Part shown: positions 33,829 to 43,020 of the stretch, in pieces
Position numbering within the stretch: the first letter of the stretch is position 1
How the letters are laid out: each line of letters begins with the position of its first letter
Source: PALSA-1353 sp050012375
GTDB lineage: Bacteria; Planctomycetota; Phycisphaerae; Tepidisphaerales; Tepidisphaeraceae
Length of the DNA stretch: 64,000 nucleotides
Assembly (NCBI GenBank): GCA_050012375.1
Contig: JBEKHH010000003.1
Span: 93,883-157,882 of the forward strand
Reading direction: 5' to 3'
Program-made: the position numbers and the translations under genes
The notes under the pieces: model-generated
Told to the model about the DNA's origin: nothing
The model's input: the letters and a program-made list of their open reading frames with translations, nothing else
The model's database searches: none

Positions 33829-35253
33829 TCATCCCCCGCCGCCACCCAAAATATCCGCCTGCGGCTGGGTCATGCGCAGCGGATCGAGTGCCTTCTTCAG
33901 CTCCACGTCGCCCAGCAGTTTCTTTTCCGCCGCCACCTGGCGCACCGTCTTGCCCGTCTTGAAGCTCTCCTTGGCGACTTCCGCGGCCTTGTCATATCCA
34001 ATCGCCGGCGCCAGGCTCGTGCACATCGCCAGCGATTGCTCGACCAACTCCGCGCATCGCTGGGCGTTGGCCTCCAATCCGGCCACGCAGCGGTCGGCGA
34101 ATATCTTCGCCGCGCGGGACAATAGCTCGATCGACTGAAGCAGGTTGAACGCCATCACCGGCATCATCACGTTCAGCTCAAAGTTGCTCCCCAGCGCCGC
34201 CGCCCAGGCCACGGTTGCGTCGTTTCCCATCACCTGTGCCGCAACCTGCAATACCATCTCGCTCATCACCGGATTCACCTTGCCCGGCATGATGCTGCTG
34301 CCCGGCTGCGTCGCCGGGATCGAAATCTCTCCCAGCCCGCAGCGCGGCCCGCTGGCCAGCCAACGAATGTCGTTGGCGATTTTGGTCAGGCTGACGGCGA
34401 TTGTTTTGATCAGGGCGCTGGCTTCGACGATGGCATCCTTCGCGGATTGCGCTTCGAAATGATTTGTCGCCTCCTCGAACGCCATTCCCGTTTTCTGCGC
34501 GATCAGCGCCGCCGCCTTGGCTGCGAAATCCGGATGCGAATTGATCCCCGTTCCGACGGCCGTCCCCCCGAGCGGCAGCTCCCTCAGCGCGTAGATCGCC
34601 CTTAGACAGCGCACCGTTCCCAACTGGGCCTGCTGCGCGTAACCGCCGAGTTCCTGCCCGAGCCGGATCGGCGTCGCATCCTGCAAATGCGTTCGGCCGA
34701 TTTTCACGACCGAATCGTATGCGTCCGCCTTGCGCTTCAGCGCCGCCGCCAGATGTTCCAGCGCGGGACTGAGGGATTCCTTGATGGCCATCGACGCGCT
34801 GATGTGCATCGCGGTCGGAATCACATCGTTGGAGCTTTGCTCCATGTTGACGTGATCGTTGGGATGAACCGGGTCCTTGCCGCCGCGCCGGCCCGTCGCC
34901 ACTTCATTGGCCCGCCCCGCGATGACCTCGTTGGCGTTCATATTCGTGGACGTGCCCGAACCGGTTTGAAAGATATCGACCACGAATTGCCCGTCGAGTT
35001 TGCCGTCGATCACTTCCTGCGCCGCCTGCTGGATAAGCTGCACGCGTTTTTCGTCCAGTAACCCCAGTTCATGATTGACCTGCGCGCAGCACCACTTCAC
35101 CAGTCCCATCGCGGCGATGAATCGCCGGCTGAAGCGCAAATCCGAAACCGGAAAATTCTCCACGGCCCGCGCCGTCTGCGCCCCGTAATATGCGTCCGCG
35201 GGAACGCGCATCTCACCCATCGAATCCTTCTCCACCCGCTGCGAATCAGCCAT
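33829..35253 (-). CDS. fumC: Fumarate hydratase, class II
   Basis: 474 residues. Converts fumarate to malate without an iron-sulphur cluster. The superfamily signature is GSSIMPGKVNPV, with the catalytic Ser in that loop; TGSGTSTNMNANEVIA and THLQDATPIRLGQE are the other two conserved regions forming the tetramer active site. MRVPADAYYGAQTARA is the usual N-terminus. Length and motifs are complete. Stand-alone in orientation; a repeat-filled gap of about 340 bases lies upstream. Confidence 0.96.
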   Translation of the reverse strand: MADSQRVEKDSMGEMRVPADAYYGAQTARAVENFPVSDLRFSRRFIAAMGLVKWCCAQVNHELGLLDEKRVQLIQQAAQEVIDGKLDGQFVVDIFQTGSGTSTNMNANEVIAGRANEVATGRRGGKDPVHPNDHVNMEQSSNDVIPTAMHISASMAIKESLSPALEHLAAALKRKADAYDSVVKIGRTHLQDATPIRLGQELGGYAQQAQLGTVRCLRAIYALRELPLGGTAVGTGINSHPDFAAKAAALIAQKTGMAFEEATNHFEAQSAKDAIVEASALIKTIAVSLTKIANDIRWLASGPRCGLGEISIPATQPGSSIMPGKVNPVMSEMVLQVAAQVMGNDATVAWAAALGSNFELNVMMPVMAFNLLQSIELLSRAAKIFADRCVAGLEANAQRCAELVEQSLAMCTSLAPAIGYDKAAEVAKESFKTGKTVRQVAAEKKLLGDVELKKALDPLRMTQPQADILGGGGG

Positions 35254-35430
35254 GAATCACCTCGTCGGACAAAGCACGCATTATCGAGCACCGAACCGCC
35301 GAATCAAACAAGGCCCTCCGACAGACCTTTTCTCGGCATGTTCGCCAAGGCCATCCTATGTTCCCCTCGCCCTGGTATTCCCCAATATTTTTCATCAATC
35401 GCGCACGCTCCTTAATCTCAAAGTCCAATT

Positions 35431-35536
35431 GAACCGCAGAGTGCGCCGAGGACGCAGAGACGGACGCGGAGAAGAATAGCGGCAACGAATGTTTTCTCAG
35501 TCCTTCTCAGCGATCTCTGCGTGCTCTGCGGTTAAA
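35431..35536. repeat. CGCAGAGA-type inverted repeat
   Basis: GAACCGCAGAGTGCGCCGAGG with GACGCAGAGACGGACGCGGAG (left) pairs with TTCTCAGCGATCTCTGCGTG and CTCTGCGGTTAAA (right). The left arm has one extra unit. It fills part of the 342-base gap 35254-35595; the rest of the gap shows nothing I can assign. Same family as the elements at 19966, 23731 and 25800. Confidence 0.7.
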
Positions 35537-35595
35537 TATTGGATTGAAAGCGTGATGAATCATGGGATTACGATGCTGGTGAGGGCATCGGAGAG

Positions 35596-37710
35596 TTAAT
35601 GTGCGTTTGCCTCAGCGTACTTATCCAATTCCGCGGCCACGTTCTCGATCACTTCCGCCCAATCCCCAAATCTCTTCTGCCGGAACAGCCGCATCGACGG
35701 ATACCACGCCGTCGTCTCGCCCTCCAGCAGCCAGCGGAAATCCGGCGTGAATTGCAGCAGCACCCATACCGGCCTGCCCATGGCCCCGGCGAGATGGGCC
35801 AATGCCGTATCCACACAAATCACAAGGTCCAGTTCCGGGAGCAGCGCCGCCGTGTCGGCGAAGTCGCTGATTTTTGCCGTGAGATCGATCAACTGCATTC
35901 CCGCGGGAGGACTCGCGGCCTCCTCGGCGGGCTTGCCGAACTGCAAGGCATAAAACTCCACGCCCGCCGACGCCAGCGGCGCCAGCGATGATAGCGGCAT
36001 CGAACGATGCCGGTCGTTCTTATTTATCGCGCTCCCCGCCCACGCCAGCCCAACCTTCACCCTCTTGCTTTCCGCCAGCCGCGCACGCCACTGCTCCCGC
36101 AGATTCGAATCCGCCTTCATATACGGCGGCTGGGCAACGCCGTCCTGATCGGTCGGGGCCAACCTTCGCAGAAGCAGCGGGAGGCTTAGCAACGGCACGT
36201 GAACGTCGAACCCCGTCGTCGAACGGATTTTGGATTCCCTCGCAACGACCTCGACTCCGCCTAAAATTTCAGTCTGCTTCATCAACCGCACCAGTTCCGT
36301 CTGGCATTCCAGGATGACTCGTCCGCCGCGCTTCTGAAGCAGCGGCAGAAATCGCACGAAGTGAATGGTGTCCCCCAGGCCTTGTTCGGCATGGACGAAA
36401 ATCGCGCGGCCGTTCAGGTCCGACCCATCCCAGATCGGCTGCGTGAAACGCGCCGGCGAATTGAAATAGTGCGGCAGGCGCAGCCGCCACTCGTATTCCC
36501 GCCAGCCATCCTCAAACTTTTCCTGCACCAGCAGCATGAGCGACAAATCCTTGTGCGCTTCGGGAAAATCCGCGCGAAGCTCGATGGCTTTCCTGCACGC
36601 GGCGATTCCCTCGGAGTATCGCCCGGCCATGTGCAGCGCCGTGCCGAGATTCAAGTGCGCCTCCTCCAACCGCGGCTGCAGCTCCACCGCTCGCCGGCAA
36701 ACCGCGATCGATTCTTCGATTTTTCCCTCCCCCCGCAGCGCGTTGCCGAGATTACCGTAGGCCTTGGCGAACACCGGCCTTAATTCGATCGCCCTGCGGT
36801 AATGAGGGATCGCCTCATCCAGCCGCCCTTGTTCTTGCAGGCAATTGCCGAGATTGTTCATCGCGTCGGCATGCTTCGGCTGGATCTCCAGGGCTTTGCG
36901 AAAACAGGCGCTGGCGCTGGCGATGTCCCCCTTCTCCTGTAGCGCATTGCCCAAGTTGTTGTACGCATCCGAATTGTTCGGCTGGATTTGCAACGAGCGG
37001 CGGCACAGGCTGATCGCCTCGTCAAATCTCCTTTTGCCCTGAAGCGCGTTCGCCAGATTGCTGAGCGCTTCGGGGTAATCGGGCCTGAGCTTCAGCGCCG
37101 TTTCGTAATGCTCGATCGCCTCGTCCACCTTGCCGAGCGAGTGCAGCAAGGCGGCGAGATTGTTGTGCCCTTCGGGAAAATCAGGGCGCATCTCCACCGC
37201 CTTGAAATGAGCGGCCGCGGACTCCTCGTTTCGCCCCAGCGCCTGCAGCGCGTTGCCGAGATTTGTGTACGCATCAGCATAATTCGGCCGCAGCGCAATC
37301 GCCTGCCGCTGGCAGCGCTCGGCCTCCTGGAATTTCCCCATCGCGAAAAATGCGCTGCCGAGGTTCACGTGTCCTTCGGGAAGGGTCGGTTGCAGCTTGA
37401 TCGCCCGTCGGCAGCATTCGACCGCTTCGTCGATCCGCCCCTGCTCGCGCAGAAGGTGCCCGAGGTTCGCCAGGGCTTCGGAATAATTCGGGCTTAGGTC
37501 CACCGCCCTGCGAACCAGCGCAATGCCTTCATTGTGTCTGCCCGTTTGGTACATCGTCAGGCCCAGCATATGGATCGCCGGGACAAAATTGGGCTGGCTC
37601 GCCAGGATCTGCCGGTAGATTTCCTCCGCCTCACGCAGCCGTCCTTCCCGGTGGTGCGCTAGCGCCAGGTCCAGGGCCTGGGAGACGGTGAGTTGTTGGC
37701 TGCCTTGCAT
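35596..37710 (-). CDS. TPR protein with C-terminal GT9-like domain, third copy
   Basis: 704 residues. The start MQGSQQLTVSQALDLALAHH lines up with the paralogues at 2651 and 4788. At least ten TPR units follow (LGNALQALGRNEESAAAHFKA, LGNALQEKGDIASASACFRKA). The transferase part has QPIWDGSDLNGRAIFVHAEQ, LGDTIHFVRFLPLLQKRGG, VDTALAHLAGAMG, PDFRWLLEGETTAWYPS and LFRQKRFGDWAEV. It is the longest repeat array of the five. The dehydrogenase at 37717 ends six bases before the start of this gene, so both may share one transcript. Confidence 0.87.
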   Translation of the reverse strand: MQGSQQLTVSQALDLALAHHREGRLREAEEIYRQILASQPNFVPAIHMLGLTMYQTGRHNEGIALVRRAVDLSPNYSEALANLGHLLREQGRIDEAVECCRRAIKLQPTLPEGHVNLGSAFFAMGKFQEAERCQRQAIALRPNYADAYTNLGNALQALGRNEESAAAHFKAVEMRPDFPEGHNNLAALLHSLGKVDEAIEHYETALKLRPDYPEALSNLANALQGKRRFDEAISLCRRSLQIQPNNSDAYNNLGNALQEKGDIASASACFRKALEIQPKHADAMNNLGNCLQEQGRLDEAIPHYRRAIELRPVFAKAYGNLGNALRGEGKIEESIAVCRRAVELQPRLEEAHLNLGTALHMAGRYSEGIAACRKAIELRADFPEAHKDLSLMLLVQEKFEDGWREYEWRLRLPHYFNSPARFTQPIWDGSDLNGRAIFVHAEQGLGDTIHFVRFLPLLQKRGGRVILECQTELVRLMKQTEILGGVEVVARESKIRSTTGFDVHVPLLSLPLLLRRLAPTDQDGVAQPPYMKADSNLREQWRARLAESKRVKVGLAWAGSAINKNDRHRSMPLSSLAPLASAGVEFYALQFGKPAEEAASPPAGMQLIDLTAKISDFADTAALLPELDLVICVDTALAHLAGAMGRPVWVLLQFTPDFRWLLEGETTAWYPSMRLFRQKRFGDWAEVIENVAAELDKYAEANAH

Positions 37711-37716
37711 GAGCGA

Positions 37717-38466
37717 TCATTCCAACGTGTTGCCGCCGTTGACGGAAATCTTCTGCCCCGTGATGAAATTCGCCCCGTCCGATGCCAGGAACGCCACCAT
37801 CTGCGCCACATCCTCCGGCACGCCCATCCGCCCCAGTGGAACTTGCGACGCGTACTGTTGCTTCGACGATTCCGGGATATCCGCGTGTCTCTCGACTGGG
37901 ATCCATCCCGGCGAAACGATGTTGACCGTAATGCCCCACGGTCCCAATTCCTTCGCCCACGACCGGGTCAATCCCAACTGAGCCCCCTTGGCTGAGACAT
38001 AATTCGAGAACGGAGCCAATCCCGATTCGAAAACTTCCGACCCGATCTGGATGATTCGGCCGTATTTTCTCGCCTTCATGCCGCTCACCACGGCCTTCAC
38101 CAGGAGCACCGGGCTTTTGACGAAAAACTCCAGTTGATCGAGACACGTTTGCCAGGTCAATTCTTCGATCTTCAGCATCGGCTGCGGACCGGTGGCATTG
38201 AGCACGAGAATGTCGATCGGCCCGAGCTGTTTGACGACATCCCCGACCAGGCGATCAACCTGCCGTTCATCCCGGACATCCGCGCCGAACGCCTGGGCGA
38301 TTCCTCCGGCCCGGCGGATGTTCGCGGCAACGGCCTCGGCCCTTTCGGCGCCGGCAAAGAAGTTGACGGCCACCTTCGCCCCGCGCCGGCCCAGCGCCAC
38401 CGCGATGGCCGCGCCCAAGCCGCGCGACGCCCCTGTCACCAGTGCCACCCGGTTCGTTAATTCCAT
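37717..38466 (-). CDS. Short-chain dehydrogenase, FabG-like
   Basis: 249 residues from the ATG at 38466. Motifs: TGASRGLGAAIAVALG (cofactor), VLNATGPQP in place of the common NNAG, and YVSAKGAQLGLTRSWAKELGP with the Tyr-xxx-Lys pair. NGGNTLE ends the chain as in many 3-oxoacyl reductases. The NATG variant is rarer but found in the family, so activity is likely. Substrate unknown; position before a TPR-glycosyltransferase could mean a sugar or lipid target. Confidence 0.82.
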   Translation of the reverse strand: MELTNRVALVTGASRGLGAAIAVALGRRGAKVAVNFFAGAERAEAVAANIRRAGGIAQAFGADVRDERQVDRLVGDVVKQLGPIDILVLNATGPQPMLKIEELTWQTCLDQLEFFVKSPVLLVKAVVSGMKARKYGRIIQIGSEVFESGLAPFSNYVSAKGAQLGLTRSWAKELGPWGITVNIVSPGWIPVERHADIPESSKQQYASQVPLGRMGVPEDVAQMVAFLASDGANFITGQKISVNGGNTLE

Positions 38467-38547
38467 CTGATAGTCGCCACAATTGTTGCCGAAATTTGCG
38501 CCCTTAACCGCGCACACATCCTACCCCCCGCTTTTTTTTCCGGCAAA

Positions 38548-40176
38548 TCACACCTCGCCGCAGATCGACACCTTCAGCCCCAGCTCCGCCATCGCCCACG
38601 CCTTGGCAAACAGCGCCTTCCTCGCGTCCTTCGCGCTGGGGGCGTAGGCAACCTGAATGTGATTCGCAAGATGCCGGGCCATCATCTGGTCCCGGCTCAC
38701 GCCCTTGAGGACCGCGTGCATGATCGGCCAGACCGGCGTCGTCTGACTTAACCGGTCCTGCGTCTCGGCCTCGGGCAATCCGATCGCCTCGGCCAGCCCG
38801 ATGTCCATCCTTAGCCGCTCCCCCTTCACGAAGACCCGGCTCCAGACGACGTGCCCGCATTTGCTCACGCCCGAACAGGTGCCCCCGCCGAGGCGGAAAT
38901 ACATCGCCGGCTGGCGATAGCTGTGCACGCCAGACCATTCGCCGACAAAATGCTTCGGCGGCGCGCCCCCGCTGATTTCAAAAACCCACACGTACGCGTC
39001 GATCTCGGCGTCGTTGCCGTCCACGTCCTTGCCCGGACCCGTGTACTGCCGGCCCCAACGCAGATCGTGCAGCGTATTCTCCGGATCGAATCCAAGCTCG
39101 CGCCAAAGCTGGTACGTCACCAGCCCATCCAGAGCGGCGCACTCATCCACTTCATTGAAAGTCGGCAGCGCCTCTCCCGCGAAAAGCTCGCGCTGGCCAT
39201 CGGCGCTTCTTACCGGCGGACGCTCCACGTTGTTCAGCGTCCCCTCGACCAGATCGCTCGCAGGTGACAGGTCTTTCAAACCCTGCTGATATTGAATGCC
39301 GATCGTCTGGCAACCGAAATCGTCCGCGATCCGGAGGGCCGCGATGTACATCTTGCATTGCTCCAGCACCTGTCGCTCGGTGAGGTCCTCCTCTTCGCTG
39401 CCGCCGAAATGGAAGTTCACCCCCCTTGCTTTGTACCAATCGAAAACCGCCCTGGCTTCGGCATCGCTGATCTGCGTCATCGCAAAATAGAGCGCGCTCT
39501 GGCTCAGCCGCTCCTTGAACACGCCGATCTGATTGAGCAGCGAATCGGGAATGATCGCATTGAACATTCCCATGCACCCCTCGTCGAAAACGCCCATGAT
39601 CGCCTTGTCGCCGCGCAGCCGCTCGGCAAATCCAGCGCCGATTCTTTTCGCCTCCGACGGAATTTTGACGGACTTCAACCGGCGAACGTGGCTCGTGTCA
39701 TGCGAGACTTTCCCGCTCTTCATCCATCGGCGGAGATTTTTCAGAAACGCTTGATCGCTCTCGAAATCCTCGCTCCAGAGCGTCGAGAACTTGATGCCCG
39801 CCTTGGCCATGGAGCCGTTCAGGTTGAGCATGCCGACCAGCCCGGGCCAGGTGCCGCTCCAATTGGCGACCGTGAGGATCGCGCCCTTATGAAATTGCAG
39901 GCCGTGCAGCACGTGGTGCGAATATTGCCACACCGCCTCGGCGACGATGAGCGGCGCCTTCGCCGGGATGCCGCGAAAAACCTCCATCCCATATTTCTGT
40001 GAATCGATGAAGCTGTGCCCGACCTCCTCGCGAAACCCGTGGGCGCGCTTCACCTTGCCGCCCAGTTTCTCGATCGCGGCCGTCAGGCTTTGCTCCATCT
40101 TCTGTTGTTCGGCCTCGCATGTACGATTGGCCGAGGCGCGTAAATCCCCGCTGGCGATCAGGTAGATTGTCTTCAT
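38548..40176 (-). CDS. L-fucose isomerase-like protein
   Basis: 542 residues from the ATG at 40176, because the codon three upstream is TTG. I read it as a member of the fucose/arabinose isomerase superfamily: a Rossmann-like first part (KTIYLIASGDLRAS), AIMGVFDEGCMGMFNA with an acidic metal-ligand position, and the C-terminal GGTCSGVSKCGHVVWSR with further candidate ligands. Planctomycete homologues are often just called fucose isomerase-like. No fucose kinase or aldolase is close. Its activity and sugar are inferred and could differ. Confidence 0.6.
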   Translation of the reverse strand: MKTIYLIASGDLRASANRTCEAEQQKMEQSLTAAIEKLGGKVKRAHGFREEVGHSFIDSQKYGMEVFRGIPAKAPLIVAEAVWQYSHHVLHGLQFHKGAILTVANWSGTWPGLVGMLNLNGSMAKAGIKFSTLWSEDFESDQAFLKNLRRWMKSGKVSHDTSHVRRLKSVKIPSEAKRIGAGFAERLRGDKAIMGVFDEGCMGMFNAIIPDSLLNQIGVFKERLSQSALYFAMTQISDAEARAVFDWYKARGVNFHFGGSEEEDLTERQVLEQCKMYIAALRIADDFGCQTIGIQYQQGLKDLSPASDLVEGTLNNVERPPVRSADGQRELFAGEALPTFNEVDECAALDGLVTYQLWRELGFDPENTLHDLRWGRQYTGPGKDVDGNDAEIDAYVWVFEISGGAPPKHFVGEWSGVHSYRQPAMYFRLGGGTCSGVSKCGHVVWSRVFVKGERLRMDIGLAEAIGLPEAETQDRLSQTTPVWPIMHAVLKGVSRDQMMARHLANHIQVAYAPSAKDARKALFAKAWAMAELGLKVSICGEV

Positions 40177-40239
40177 AATGTCCAAGGAACTTATCCCTTT
40201 TGCGGCTCAAATCAAACATTTAGGGCGATTGGTAGTGGG

Positions 40240-40890
40240 TCAGTTTGAAATTATTTCCTTCTTTTGTGGGATTGTTCCGCACTCTGGGCATCGGTCGGGC
40301 GTGGCGCGGAGGTCGTAGCCGCATTTCAAACATACCCCATAAGGATGGGAATGCAGCCGGCGGCCAAGAATGTGTCTCAGCTCCCACAACACTAGAACGA
40401 CCGCCGATGCCACGCCGATCAGCCAAATCGGAACGGCGGCGACGAAGCCTTTCTCAAAGCCCGCGAAACTGGTCTCATGCCAATAAGAAAACCCGAAATC
40501 TCCCCGACCAAATCCCGTCTCAAACAGCGAAGACTTAATGAAACTTCCGAACGGATAGGGCGGCTCGATCATCGGCAGCGCTCGCACATTCATCGGCCCA
40601 GCCGGAAATGCCTCATGATGAATCTGGCCTTCTTCCGCAAAATGCCTCGGTGGGATACCCAGGTTCACGTAAGTCTCCGACCAGTGCTCGAACTGCACGC
40701 CCCCACCGGCGAATTCCATTACCCATTCCTCGCCCAACTTTCCGTGGCCTCCATTCACCCATCGCACAGTCTGGTAGCTCCAAAGGTCATTGGCTGATAG
40801 TGCAAATACTTCTGCCCCAATTGCGGCAGCCAGGACCAAGAGCGACATCGCCGCAAGCGATCGGAACGCCCATCGGCGTAAGCGTGTCAT
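40240..40890 (-). CDS. Membrane protein with C-terminal planctomycete-type zinc ribbon
   Basis: 216 residues. One N-terminal helix (SLAAMSLLVLAAAIGAEVF), a periplasmic domain rich in Trp, Gly and Phe, a second helix (VAAVPIWLIGVASAVVLVLW), and a cytoplasmic zinc ribbon CLKCGYDLRATPDRCPECG. That ribbon is a repeated feature of planctomycete membrane proteins and supports the taxonomic call. Function unknown. Short on both sides of the gene are an isomerase-like gene and an insertion-sequence remnant. Confidence 0.8.
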   Translation of the reverse strand: MTRLRRWAFRSLAAMSLLVLAAAIGAEVFALSANDLWSYQTVRWVNGGHGKLGEEWVMEFAGGGVQFEHWSETYVNLGIPPRHFAEEGQIHHEAFPAGPMNVRALPMIEPPYPFGSFIKSSLFETGFGRGDFGFSYWHETSFAGFEKGFVAAVPIWLIGVASAVVLVLWELRHILGRRLHSHPYGVCLKCGYDLRATPDRCPECGTIPQKKEIISN

Positions 40891-40909
40891 CGCGGGATTA
40901 TACCGCGCT

Positions 40910-41137
40910 TCAGTCGATCAGTTTCAGCAAATCCTCAACCTCCCAAACTGACTCTGAAAGGCCAGCTTCCATCACCGGCGCAACGCGGAGCGTCTGGTGA
41001 TTCCGCCAGTAATTGAAGCGCATGAAGTGAACCGCAAAATTGTGGGCGTGATTCTCGGCATTCCTTGAAACGGCATTGATCGGCCGCGTGAATCGCCGCA
41101 TCGACATCCGCATGGCCAAATTCTGCCGCGCGATGCG
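40910..41137 (-). pseudogene. IS1-family-like transposase, C-terminal remnant
   Basis: The last 76 or so codons of a transposase related to those commonly labelled IS1 family: ARQNLAMRMSMRRFTRPINAV, then ENHAHNFAVHFMRFNYWRNH and TLRVAPVMEAGLSESVWEVED. The catalytic part is missing; sequence before about 41137 does not resemble it. No inverted ends were found. It lies behind the broken emrB gene and may be a trace of the event that removed it. Confidence 0.7.
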
Positions 41138-41305
41138 CATGATCCCTCGTATTCCTCCACCCTGGGATGGTTGAGGGGAAAAGGAAAAGGGTGGGGCGGG
41201 TGCGGGAGGGGAATCCTGCGGAAGCTGCCGCAGGCGTGGCCTGATATGGTTTCTCCCGCCCCTCCTGCATTGCATTTGCATTAAAAGAGATTATCCGATA
41301 AGCGC

Positions 41306-41437
41306 TTACCTTATCCTGGCGATCGATTTGGGGGTGTCCGTCGCCACCGCCACGATCAGCGAAATAATCCAAGGATTAAATTCCCTCTCGTCGGCGCGGT
41401 CCAGATTCAGCGAAATGCCGCCGATCGCCGCCCTCAT
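41306..41437 (-). pseudogene. Truncated emrB-like drug exporter, first 43 codons
   Basis: The ATG at 41437 overlaps the stop of the membrane-fusion gene (ATGA). The product, with NPWIISLIVAVAT at residues 21-33, matches the beginning of a DHA2/EmrB exporter (usually NPWLIALTVTLATFMEVLD). After that the frame reads DTPKSIARIR and stops at 41306. A functional exporter has about 500 residues and 14 helices; only the first half-helix remains. Confidence 0.6.
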
Positions 41438-43020
41438 TGGCTCTGCGCTCCGGCGCTGGCGCCGGCCGCGCTCAGCAGCCGCTGGCCTGCATCCGGACCC
41501 TCCGGCTGCGATCGAATATCCACCTCCGGATCCACCGACAATCCCGCGAACAGCGGCGTATCCTTCGGGTTCGCTTCAGTCAGATCGATCCGAACCGGCA
41601 ATCGCTGCACCACCTTCACAAAGTTCCCCGTCGCATTCTCCGGCGGAAGCAACGAATTGATCGCCCCCGTGCCCGGACTGAACCCCGCCACGCGCCCACG
41701 GAAAAACTTGCCGGAATACGCATCGACGTAAATGTCCACCTTCTGGCCGATCCGCAAATCCGCCAGTTGCGTCTCCTTGAAATTCGCGTCGATCCACACA
41801 TCCGCCAGCGGCCGAATCGTCAGCAGCGGCTGTCCCACCGAAACCAGCGTTCCCGGATTGACGCTCCTCCGGCTGATATAGCCCGAGAGGGGAGCGCGAA
41901 TATCCGTGTAGGAGAGTTGAAGCTGTGCCTGTTCCAGGGCTTTCTGCGCCGCGACGATCTCCGGCTGCAATTCCGGATGCGACCGATCGAAATGCTCGCC
42001 GCCTAGCGCCGCCTGGGCCGATGCGACCTGCGCTTTGGCCGCTTTCACGGCCGGAGAATTCTCGACCACCCATTGGGCATTCAACGAGCTGTAGCGGCTC
42101 TTCAACTCCTGCAACTCCGGAGAAGTGATCGATCGAAAGTCCAACCCAAGCTGCGCCATCGCGCCCAAAAACGTGGAGACCGCGTATTGCGTTCCGTTGG
42201 ACGTCTGAGCCACATCCGCGGGAACCGAGCCCGGGTCCTTCGGATTCGGCCCAACGCCCAGCAGCGCCCGCATTTCATCCACCGCCGCTCGCGACGACTC
42301 CACCTGCGCTTGCGCCGCCAGCAACGCCGAGGTGCGCTGATCGATCTCCTCTTGGCTCACGCTCTTCGGCCCCAGTTTCTTGACCCGGTCGAATTCCTCC
42401 TGGGCCAGCATGAGATTCGCCTGCTGCTGGCGAAGGTTCGCCACGCTCGACTGCAGCATGGCGGTTTCATAGTTCACCAAATCCCCCACCGTCGCCACGA
42501 GATACCACGCCCCGCGAAGATCCGCGATCTTGGAGCGAACCTCCGATCTCACCCGCTCGAGCTGGGCATTGGCCAAATCCAGCGCGGCCACTTCCTGCGC
42601 CACCGAAAGCTTCGCCCGCGCCAGCTCGGCCTGACGCTGATCCACGGCAAGCTGATATGGGACCCGATCGATGCGCACCATTGGCGTGCCCGCCTCGACA
42701 TACTGGTTGTCATCCACGAGCACTTCCTGTGCCACGCCCAAAACCCGCGAGCTGATGTACGTCACGTGGCTATTCACGGTCGCATCATCGGTTGAGACAT
42801 GGTTCCAGGCGTAAATCGCCCGCGGCACGCCGAAGATCAGGCCCAGCACCACTCCGACGAATAAGAGAGACAGGACGATCCATCGTCTGCGCACGCGGCT
42901 GCGCGCGGACGCCGCCTCCGGCATCACGCTCGCCGGCGCGGAGGGGGTCAGGTACGTCTCTCCCGCATCGCGTCCCGACAGCGGCGCAATCTCCTCAACA
43001 ACTGTTTCTTCCTTTGCCAT
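41434..43020 (-). CDS. emrA: EmrA/HlyD-type membrane fusion protein
   Basis: About 528 residues from the ATG at 43020. A short cytoplasmic N-terminus, one helix (WIVLSLLFVGVVLGLIFGV), then the barrel-sandwich (STDDATVNSHVTYISSRV, LVDDNQYVEAGTPMVRID), a long helical hairpin, and the second lipoyl half (IRAPLSGYISRRSVNPGTLVSVG). It is longer than EmrA because of an insert near residues 230-300. Such adaptors link an inner-membrane EmrB pump to TolC. Its pump gene is reduced to a remnant downstream (41306-41437), so this protein lacks its natural partner here. Overlaps tetR by 26 bases. Confidence 0.9.
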   Translation of the reverse strand: MAKEETVVEEIAPLSGRDAGETYLTPSAPASVMPEAASARSRVRRRWIVLSLLFVGVVLGLIFGVPRAIYAWNHVSTDDATVNSHVTYISSRVLGVAQEVLVDDNQYVEAGTPMVRIDRVPYQLAVDQRQAELARAKLSVAQEVAALDLANAQLERVRSEVRSKIADLRGAWYLVATVGDLVNYETAMLQSSVANLRQQQANLMLAQEEFDRVKKLGPKSVSQEEIDQRTSALLAAQAQVESSRAAVDEMRALLGVGPNPKDPGSVPADVAQTSNGTQYAVSTFLGAMAQLGLDFRSITSPELQELKSRYSSLNAQWVVENSPAVKAAKAQVASAQAALGGEHFDRSHPELQPEIVAAQKALEQAQLQLSYTDIRAPLSGYISRRSVNPGTLVSVGQPLLTIRPLADVWIDANFKETQLADLRIGQKVDIYVDAYSGKFFRGRVAGFSPGTGAINSLLPPENATGNFVKVVQRLPVRIDLTEANPKDTPLFAGLSVDPEVDIRSQPEGPDAGQRLLSAAGASAGAQSQ

